Source of the DNA: JAFDVL01 sp043736395
GTDB lineage: Bacteria; Acidobacteriota; Blastocatellia; RBC074
Direction of reading: 5' to 3'
NCBI GenBank assembly: GCA_043736395.1
Contig: JAYTCQ010000064.1
Span: 1-20,163 of the forward strand
DNA: 20,163 nt
Shown: piece by piece, positions 14,943 through 20,163 of the stretch
How positions within the stretch are numbered: the first letter of the stretch is position 1
How the letters are laid out: each line of letters begins with the position of its first letter
Program-made: the position numbers and the translations under genes
Notes under the pieces: generated by a model
Seen by the model: only the letters and a program-made list of their open reading frames with translations
Told to the model about the DNA's origin: nothing
Databases searched by the model: none

Positions 14943-15681
14943 TTTTTGTACCGTAATTGATGGCCATGACGCCGCCCATAAATTGCAGGTAGCCGCAATC
15001 GGTGAATCCGGCTTTCGTCATCATATCTTTGACGCCCTCCTGACCGGGATAGCGTCGCAGCGTTTCGGGAATATAGCGATACGTGTCAGCGTCTCCGTGC
15101 AACACGATTCCGGTCAGCGAGCCGATGACAATTAAATATTGCAAATAGCTCCACCCATAAAGTTTGTTCTGCGGATGTCCAAAATCCAGCGAAAAGAATT
15201 TTCCACCGGGCTTCAAAACGCGGTAAATCTCATCAATTCCACCTTTAAGATCGGGTACATTTCGAAGTGCATAGCCGCCAGTTACATAATCAAATGAAGC
15301 ATCGGGATATGGCATTCGCATAATGTCTGCACGGACAAAACTAACATTTTCTGTATTCGCGACCTGACGCTTTTGTTCCGCAAGTACCAGCATTCCGTGC
15401 GTAATGTCCAAACCAATGGCTCGACCTGAAGTCAATTTTTCACCTTCGGCAAAGGTGATGTCGCCCGTCCCGCAGGCCAGATCAAGAACTTTTTCATGAC
15501 CTTTCAAATTCATCATTTTGATCAATGTCCGCTTCCATCCTTTATCCATTCCATAGGACAAAAAAATGGTAATGAAGTCATAGCGATGATGAATTTTATC
15601 GAAGATATAGGCAGTGTATTCCCGTTTCTTTTCCTTCGTGGAAAGAGAGTCAATTAAGTTCGGTTTTTTTGGGGAGGTCAT
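14938..15681 (-). CDS. ubiE: demethylmenaquinone methyltransferase (MenG/UbiE)
   Basis: Encodes 247 residues, the normal family length. It transfers a methyl group from SAM in the last step of menaquinone (or an intermediate step of ubiquinone) synthesis; in an acidobacterium, menaquinone is expected. The family opening is present: YIFDKIHHRYDFITIFLSYG then DKGWKR. The SAM-binding motif VLDLACGTGD lies at 65-74, with GLDITHGML and RADIMRMPYPDASFDYVTGG downstream; GGYALRNVPD is a hallmark of the UbiE/MenG family. The last residues INYGTKK and the TAA stop run into heptad element B. No ribosome site precedes ATG 15681. No other quinone genes are adjacent. Confidence 0.93.
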   Translation of the reverse strand: MTSPKKPNLIDSLSTKEKKREYTAYIFDKIHHRYDFITIFLSYGMDKGWKRTLIKMMNLKGHEKVLDLACGTGDITFAEGEKLTSGRAIGLDITHGMLVLAEQKRQVANTENVSFVRADIMRMPYPDASFDYVTGGYALRNVPDLKGGIDEIYRVLKPGGKFFSLDFGHPQNKLYGWSYLQYLIVIGSLTGIVLHGDADTYRYIPETLRRYPGQEGVKDMMTKAGFTDCGYLQFMGGVMAINYGTKK

Positions 15682-15811
15682 ATCGTATTTGGGTTCTCTA
15701 CTTTTTTTAAATTAAACCGTGTAATGATACTAAAGTATGAGCGTTTGGAAAACGTATGCCCAGAAAAACAAGTTATTTATTGACCTCCCTAACGGAAAAG
15801 GTTATGACTGC

Positions 15812-16873
15812 TCACCTCGGAATTTGAGTCGTCAATTCGATTATTTTACCGCTGCGCAACACTTTCATGTTTAAGATGTCGCCCACACGCAGCCTATTGA
15901 GCTGAAGTTGTATGTCTCCCAGGATTTTCGGATCAGGAATGATTGGTCGACCCAACATTTCTACGATGATATCGCCACCTGCCATTAAATGTAATTCGCC
16001 AATCGTCATCATCACACCGCCCTGGCGCAAACCTAGCGCTGCCCCCAGAGAACCGTTTGCGACTGATTGCACCATCATCCCGGCACTTTGCGGCAAATTA
16101 AACGCGCTCGCCAGTTCGCCTTCAATCAGCCAACCTTCAATACCTAACCACACGCGGTTTTCCTCTAACATCAGCTTGCGTGCGATGTTTGAAGTCACAG
16201 CAAAACCCAACCCGGTAGCACTGCCCACTTTCGCCAAAGCGTGACTGACAATACCAATGACTTCACCTTTTAGGTTGAAGACCGGGCCGCCTGAGTTCCC
16301 TTCATAAATCGCTGCATCCAGTTGCAGAGTTTCCAGTGAAGTCAAATTCTCGACTGCTTTTTCGGTCGAACGACGCGCACTGACCCATCCAACTGAGAGC
16401 GAATGTGCTGCTCCATACGGCGTACCAATGATAAAAATTTGATCGCCGACTTCGGTCAATGACGAATTACCTAACGGTGCAACTGTGGCGCTCGCTGGCA
16501 CTTTTTCCAACTGTAACAAGGCGACATCCGCAAAAGGTGCGGATGTCAGAATGCGCGCCGCGATGCGTTGTCCACCCAGAAATTCGACCTCAATTTGATC
16601 TGACAATTGTATGACGTGAGCAGCGGTCAGTACTTTTCCATCCTCCGAAATCAAGAAGCCTGAACCGATACTTTGATCTGGCAGTTGAGCTTCAGAATTC
16701 GTTATCACTTGTTTTTTCTTGGCATGAATAACCACCACTGATGAAGTCACGCGGCGAAATACTTCGCGCAGGGGCTGAGCCTGTAAAGTAGTTGCGCTTA
16801 GCCCACACCACAACCCAATCAGTAAAAAACACATGCAATACTTTTGCGGCTCTATCATTAAATTTATTTTCAT
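15812..16873 (-). CDS. HtrA/DegQ-type serine protease with PDZ domain
   Basis: Encodes 353 residues. An N-terminal hydrophobic segment (about 11-32, CMCFLLIGLWCGLSATTL) with AQ at its end is a signal peptide or anchor, placing the enzyme in the periplasm. Trypsin-like catalytic residues are all visible: H86 in VLTAAHVIQ, D116 in FADVALLQLE and S194 in YEGNSGGPVF. A single PDZ-like domain follows (about 240-345: VWLGIEGWLIEG, GMMVQSV, RPIIPDPKILG, MKVLRSGKI), giving the one-PDZ DegS/HtrA layout. It probably degrades misfolded envelope proteins or acts in stress signalling. It reads toward ubiE, 130 bases apart, and is divergent to the MFS gene. There is no Shine-Dalgarno sequence at the ATG. 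Confidence 0.92.
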   Translation of the reverse strand: MKINLMIEPQKYCMCFLLIGLWCGLSATTLQAQPLREVFRRVTSSVVVIHAKKKQVITNSEAQLPDQSIGSGFLISEDGKVLTAAHVIQLSDQIEVEFLGGQRIAARILTSAPFADVALLQLEKVPASATVAPLGNSSLTEVGDQIFIIGTPYGAAHSLSVGWVSARRSTEKAVENLTSLETLQLDAAIYEGNSGGPVFNLKGEVIGIVSHALAKVGSATGLGFAVTSNIARKLMLEENRVWLGIEGWLIEGELASAFNLPQSAGMMVQSVANGSLGAALGLRQGGVMMTIGELHLMAGGDIIVEMLGRPIIPDPKILGDIQLQLNRLRVGDILNMKVLRSGKIIELTTQIPR

Positions 16874-17247
16874 TTAGGTTCTCTCTCGTTCGCCAGAGTC
16901 TGGTAAATTAATGTTTCGCATCCAAGCTCTGTAGAGTCAGGAGTAAGCGCAATTGCTATGCCGTTCCAGATAATAAGGTTTTATTGGAATTACAAGGTCT
17001 TTCGATTAGCTGGCAAAAACATGGCTGAGACAATTCGTGACAGATGTGAGACAAGATAGCCTCTAGTTCAAGGTACTATTACTTCGTGCGAGCTTCTGTC
17101 TCATATTTGTGTTCAGCTCTAGCGCATTCTGAATTCTTCCGGCATAATCCTTGCGTTGAACAAACAAAAAGTTTCCACTGGCGGACACACCGCCGACTCA
17201 AAACTAAACCCATAAATTACTGTCCGAATTTTGGAGGAAAACAATCC
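16874..17247. other. 374-base divergent promoter region between protease and MFS genes
   Basis: No protein-coding frame is supported; the open reading before ATG 17248 has no ribosome site and no protein-like composition. It must contain two divergent promoters. CATAAT at 17143-17148 is a fair -10 for the MFS gene but has no matching -35. The sequence next to the protease start (16872-16884) matches the leader of ubiE at 12 of 13 bases. Confidence 0.35.
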
Positions 17248-18456
17248 ATGAATAAGCAGCGGCTCTTTCTTGCCAGTTGTCTGTCACTTGTAGTTACGGC
17301 TATGATTTTCGCCCTGCGCGGAAACGTCGAAGATTTAGTCAAAACCGACCCCTCACTCGCCAGCTATTTCCCAACAGCGGCTGCCAGTGCCAACTACGGT
17401 TGGCTTTCGACTTTGGCCTTTTTTGGCTTTGCGGCATCAATTCTCGTAACTTCTCCGATGCTTGATGCGCTCGGAATGCGGAATTTACTCTACCTCGCGT
17501 TCGCGCTTCACCTGATTGGAGTCATCGGCTTTATCATCGCTCCGACTTATTTATTAATGTCAGTTGCCATGTTTTTAGCAGGCTTCGGAAACGGCTTAGT
17601 CGAAGCCGTCATTAATCCATTAATTGCCACGCTGTATCCAGAAGAAAAAACGCACAAACTCAATGTGCTGCATTCCTGGTGGCCGGGCGGCCTCATTATT
17701 GGAGGCTTACTCGGATATATAATGTCGCAAATGCAAATCGGCTGGAAGGCGCAAATGTCAGTCATTTTAATTCCGACTATTGCTTACGGCATTTTGCTTT
17801 TTGGACAAAAATTCCCGTTAACGGAACGTGCCGCCGCCGGAATTTCAACGGATACCATGCTTAAAACTGCGCTGAATCCATCGTTCCTGCTATTGCTCGG
17901 ATGCATGATGATTACGGCTTCTATTGAATTAGCACCAGGTCAAATGGTGGGATCAGTCATGACAAATCTCGCTAAGATGAGCGGCATTCTCATTCTGGTT
18001 TACGGCAACGTCCTGATGTTCATTTTGCGCTATTTTGCCGGGCCGATCGCACACAAAATTTCTCCGATTGGGATCATGCTCTGTTCGGTCGTTTTAGCCG
18101 CAATTGGATTATTTATGTTAGCTAATGTGGAAAGCTCGACCGGGGCATACATTGCCGCGACTGTGTTTTATGTCGGTGTCTGCTTTATGTGGCCAACGAT
18201 GCTGGGCATCACTTCGGAACGCTTCCCCGAAGGTGGAGCATTTACGATGGGACTCATGGGATTTGCCGGACAATTCATGCTAGGTCTGGTGATTTTCTAT
18301 ATGGGTACAGTGCGCGACAGCCTCGGCGGAGATGCCGGATCATTCCGCTCCGTCGCCATGCTCGCAATTATCCCATTTGTCGTTTTTGGCCTCTGGTGGC
18401 TGAAAGATAAAGCCAAAGGCGGATACAAAGCGGTGAAATTAGAACAGCAGTCATAA
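17248..18456 (+). CDS. MFS transporter
   Basis: Encodes 402 residues, with GGAGG at 17233-17237 supporting ATG 17248; an earlier start at 17086 is rejected as its residues are not protein-like. About twelve hydrophobic helices are seen, with the two-halved MFS layout. The loop after helix 2 is LDALGMRN, a loose form of the DxxGxR/K MFS signature. GNGLVEAVINPLIATLYPEE in helix 5 and the following loop, and SWWPGGLIIGGLLG, resemble sugar and nucleoside-type MFS members in soil bacteria. The substrate is unknown. It follows no other gene on its strand and ends two bases before hairpin element C. Confidence 0.88.
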   Translation: MNKQRLFLASCLSLVVTAMIFALRGNVEDLVKTDPSLASYFPTAAASANYGWLSTLAFFGFAASILVTSPMLDALGMRNLLYLAFALHLIGVIGFIIAPTYLLMSVAMFLAGFGNGLVEAVINPLIATLYPEEKTHKLNVLHSWWPGGLIIGGLLGYIMSQMQIGWKAQMSVILIPTIAYGILLFGQKFPLTERAAAGISTDTMLKTALNPSFLLLLGCMMITASIELAPGQMVGSVMTNLAKMSGILILVYGNVLMFILRYFAGPIAHKISPIGIMLCSVVLAAIGLFMLANVESSTGAYIAATVFYVGVCFMWPTMLGITSERFPEGGAFTMGLMGFAGQFMLGLVIFYMGTVRDSLGGDAGSFRSVAMLAIIPFVVFGLWWLKDKAKGGYKAVKLEQQS

Positions 18457-18458
18457 AA

Positions 18459-18527
18459 AGTTAACAGTGAACAGTAACGAGTTAACAGAATTCCTGCTGA
18501 TAACTATTTTACTGTTCACTGTTAACT
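18459..18527. repeat. heptad hairpin element C (AGTTAAC/AGTGAAC words)
   Basis: A perfect 19-base inverted repeat (18459-18477 with 18509-18527) has a 31-base loop. The plus strand splits into 7-base units, AGTTAAC (twice), AGTGAAC, AGTAACG and AGAATTC. The minus strand gives AGTTAAC, AGTGAAC and AGTAAAA. It begins two bases after the TAA of the MFS gene and ends five bases from the CCA end of tRNA-Sec, so it probably terminates both convergent transcripts. Confidence 0.88.
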
Positions 18528-18532
18528 GAACT

Positions 18533-18631
<99 letters not shown>

Positions 18632-18674
18632 GAAAATTTGTTTCGGTAATCTAACACATCTTGCGGCAAAAGAA

Positions 18675-18772
18675 AGTTCGCAGAAAGAAGTTCGCGGTTC
18701 GCAGCGAAGAGTTCACAGTAGAAATACTGCGAACTGTTTTTACTGCGAACCGCGAACTTTTTTCTGCAAACT
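18675..18772. repeat. heptad hairpin element D (AGTTCGC words)
   Basis: A 31-base stem (18674-18704 with 18743-18773) has one mismatch and one G-U pair; the core of 17 bases is exact. Plus-strand units are AGTTCGC, AGAAAGA, GGTTCGC, AGCGAAG, AGTTCAC and AGTAGAA. Minus-strand units are AGTTTGC, AGAAAAA, AGTTCGC, GGTTCGC and AGTAAAA. Inside the loop a second hairpin (18710-18720 with 18725-18735) is capped by GAAA, a GNRA-type tetraloop. It lies two bases after the stop of the minus-strand gene at 18775-19215 and 43 bases from the 5-prime end of tRNA-Sec. Confidence 0.88.
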
Positions 18773-18774
18773 TC

Positions 18775-19215
18775 TTACAGCACTCGACGAAAATCGTCTT
18801 CGTAAATTTTATCGGTCTTCGCGGGACTGGTCGCGCGACGTGTCAGTTTGAGGAGTTCAGAAGAATTACAAGGCATGGCACGAAAGGATGGTAAAACTCC
18901 GGCTAAGCTGGCATCTCCAACCAAACGCGTTGTATCAACCAGGACAGAACTATCTTTGCAGCCATCGCTGCCACGCAGAGTTTCGAGTACATCAACAACT
19001 TTGCCGGGTGCGACATCCACGACCACCAGATCGTGTCCGCTAAAGCAGGCGCGTTTAATTTCTTCGGTGCTTGTGGCACGAGTAATTTCAATTTCACTCA
19101 ACTTAAGCTCAGATTGTAAATAGTTCAACGGTTTTTCGTCGGAAACAATCAATAATCGAGCCTTTTTATAGTGAGATGATGAGATTCGCGCAACCGCTGC
19201 GGATGAAGTTAACAT
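18775..19215 (-). CDS. degenerate response-regulator receiver protein
   Basis: Encodes 146 residues; AAAGGAG before ATG 19215 is a strong ribosome site. Residues about 18-126 follow the receiver fold: RLLIVSDEKPL (acidic pair D26/E27), DLVVVDVAPGKVVDVLETLR with D67 in the phospho-acceptor position, SSVLVDTTRL in the place of the switch Thr/Ser strand, and MPCNSSELLKL where a conserved lysine normally sits; here it is C116. The missing lysine suggests that phosphorylation-driven switching is altered or absent. There is no output domain. It stands alone, next to tRNA-Sec and opposite mazG. The role could be a protein-protein adaptor or a sink for phosphotransfer. Confidence 0.7.
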   Translation of the reverse strand: MLTSSAAVARISSSHYKKARLLIVSDEKPLNYLQSELKLSEIEITRATSTEEIKRACFSGHDLVVVDVAPGKVVDVLETLRGSDGCKDSSVLVDTTRLVGDASLAGVLPSFRAMPCNSSELLKLTRRATSPAKTDKIYEDDFRRVL

Positions 19216-19548
19216 TGACGCACTCCTTTCAAAAAATTAGACAAATATTTCTATGCTTTGAAAATAATCAAAACCCAAATGAACGCAATTACTCCTCACT
19301 GATTTTTCATAGTAAGTTGTAAACCATTTTTCAATAGGGGGAACTCTTCTTTATTTCGGATGAGCTTCACTACAGTGAGGTCGCTGGGGGACCCCTTAAT
19401 TTCTATAACAGGGTCAGCTAAAGGCTGTTTGTTAACCCCGTAACTATCAATTTAGGGCGTATTGAAGTTTGCTTCTCTTAGCCAACTAAACTTACAATCC
19501 TCTATACGGATTGTCAACGACAAAGTTTGTCATTTTTTGAGATTAGTA
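19216..19548. other. 333-base divergent region upstream of mazG
   Basis: Noncoding. It must hold the promoters of the receiver-like gene (minus) and mazG (plus). On the minus strand TTGACA (19511-19516 reversed) with TAAGTT 17 bases on is a weak candidate promoter for the receiver gene. Short hairpins are present: TCACT-AC-AGTGA in the middle and CAATCC (19495-19500) with GGATTG (19508-19513). No riboswitch or RNA family was recognised. Confidence 0.4.
19511..19531. promoter_or_regulatory. three alternating TTGTC/GACAA half-sites before mazG
   Basis: TTGTC (19511-19515), GACAA (19519-19523) and TTGTC (19527-19531) alternate at 8-base spacing. They form two overlapping inverted repeats, TTGTC-AAC-GACAA and GACAAAGTTTGTC. 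The site ends 17 bases before the mazG start, a place where a bound repressor would block transcription or leader translation. Binding is inferred, not shown. Confidence 0.4.
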
Positions 19549-20163
19549 ATGAATAATTTAGACGACTTAATTCAGATGATGGCTCGGCTGCGAGCGCCGG
19601 ATGGATGCCCCTGGGATCGTGAACAATCTTTCACGACATTAGCGCCAATGTTGATCGAAGAAGCCTATGAAGTGATTGAAGCCGCTGAGGCTGAAGATTG
19701 GGACGGGTTACGGGATGAGTTGGGCGATCTCTTATTTCAACTGGTTTTTTATGGTCAAATTGCTACGGAACATGACCACTTCAATCTGTTGGATTCAATC
19801 ACTCGAGTACATGAAAAAATGACCCGTCGTCATCCTCATGTTTTTGGTGAAGAAAAAGCTGAAACCACCGCAGAAGTATTGGTAAATTGGGAAGCGATTA
19901 AGGCTTCCGAGCGAAAAGAGGCTGGAAAGTCAGAAGCCACAAAATCTTTGCTTGATGGCGTCTCCAAAAAAATTCCGGCTCTGCTGGAGGCTAATCAGCT
20001 CACCACTAAAGCCGCACGGGTTGGCTTCGATTGGGCTGAACCAAAGGACGTTTTTGATAAAATTAATGAGGAAATAAATGAACTTCAAGTAGAGGTTGAG
20101 CGAAACGAAATCAATCAAAGCGCGATTGCTGAAGAAATGGGCGACTTGCTTTTTGTTGTAGTC
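19549..20163 (+). CDS. mazG: nucleoside triphosphate pyrophosphohydrolase MazG (partial, cut by right edge)
   Basis: Open from ATG 19549 to the window end, 205 codons of an expected 260-270. MazG hydrolyses NTPs and dNTPs to monophosphate and pyrophosphate, removing aberrant nucleotides. The family opening is clear: MARLRAPDGCPWDREQSF then the first MazG domain with the metal-binding acids E37, E38 and E41 (LIEEAYEVIEA) and E57 and D60 (RDELGDLLFQLVFYGQIA). RRHPHVFGEEKA and VLVNWEAIKASERKE are family landmarks. A second MazG domain begins near 172 (EEINELQVEV, EEMGDLLFVVV). The ribosome site is weak (GAG at 19539-19541). It is divergent to the receiver-like gene. Confidence 0.94.
   Translation, partial: MNNLDDLIQMMARLRAPDGCPWDREQSFTTLAPMLIEEAYEVIEAAEAEDWDGLRDELGDLLFQLVFYGQIATEHDHFNLLDSITRVHEKMTRRHPHVFGEEKAETTAEVLVNWEAIKASERKEAGKSEATKSLLDGVSKKIPALLEANQLTTKAARVGFDWAEPKDVFDKINEEINELQVEVERNEINQSAIAEEMGDLLFVVV

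Noticed and set aside
14840..14998. N-terminal extension of the ABC permease
   Set aside because: The extra 53 residues are translated heptad repeat plus the antisense of the ubiE end; the permease opening MNNLVISNLKHHPGR begins at 14839.
19216..19548. Riboswitch or structured RNA upstream of mazG or the receiver gene
   Set aside because: Several short hairpins exist but no conserved core of a known riboswitch class could be recognised by eye; a covariance-model search would decide.

Overview
The window looks like chromosomal DNA of a moderate- to low-GC member of the Acidobacteriota, most like the Blastocatellia. This rests on recognition of gene types, not on a database search: a secreted 335-residue protein of a kind common in that group, a stand-alone degenerate receiver protein, a YidB-like/OmpA fusion, a selenocysteine tRNA, and stop codons flanked by long hairpin repeats. 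No phage, integrase, IS element or CRISPR array was seen.

Layout. 1-2089: tail of a membrane protein, a two-helix membrane protein, and a YtrA-type GntR regulator with a DUF1648/DUF5808 membrane protein behind a palindrome-overlapped promoter. 2103-3721: a 30-bp perfect inverted repeat, a secreted alpha/beta hydrolase and a hairpin shared with the next, convergent gene. 3716-9365 (minus): GT-C-like membrane protein, a small unknown, a Tat-exported TIM-barrel protein, the YidB-like/OmpA protein and a three-helix membrane protein. 9620-12310 (plus): secreted unknown, sugar epimerase-like TIM barrel, VOC protein. 12307-16873 (minus): Rpn-type nuclease-like protein, unknown, FtsX-type permease, MenG/UbiE, HtrA-like protease. 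17248-20163: MFS transporter, tRNA-Sec (minus), degenerate receiver (minus), and MazG running off the right edge.

The main discovery candidate is a family of hairpin elements built from tandem 7-nt units. Elements at 3634-3721, 4641-4775, 10723-10764, 14847-14942, 18459-18527 and 18675-18772 all keep a 7-nt period. Most units fit AGTNNNN. The last four bases are characteristic of each element (GATG, TAAC/GAAC, TCGC) and differ between elements, so sequence searches would not group them. The elements overlap or directly abut the stop codons of neighbouring genes, in two cases supplying the stop in their first unit. They bracket tRNA-Sec on both sides. One is inserted in frame inside the GT-C-like gene, where it encodes 7-residue repeats and where loss or gain of a single unit would shift the frame. 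Heptanucleotide short tandemly repeated repetitive (STRR) sequences are known in filamentous cyanobacteria; the word-swapped, hairpin-forming, stop-associated arrangement here looks distinct and deserves a genome-wide search.
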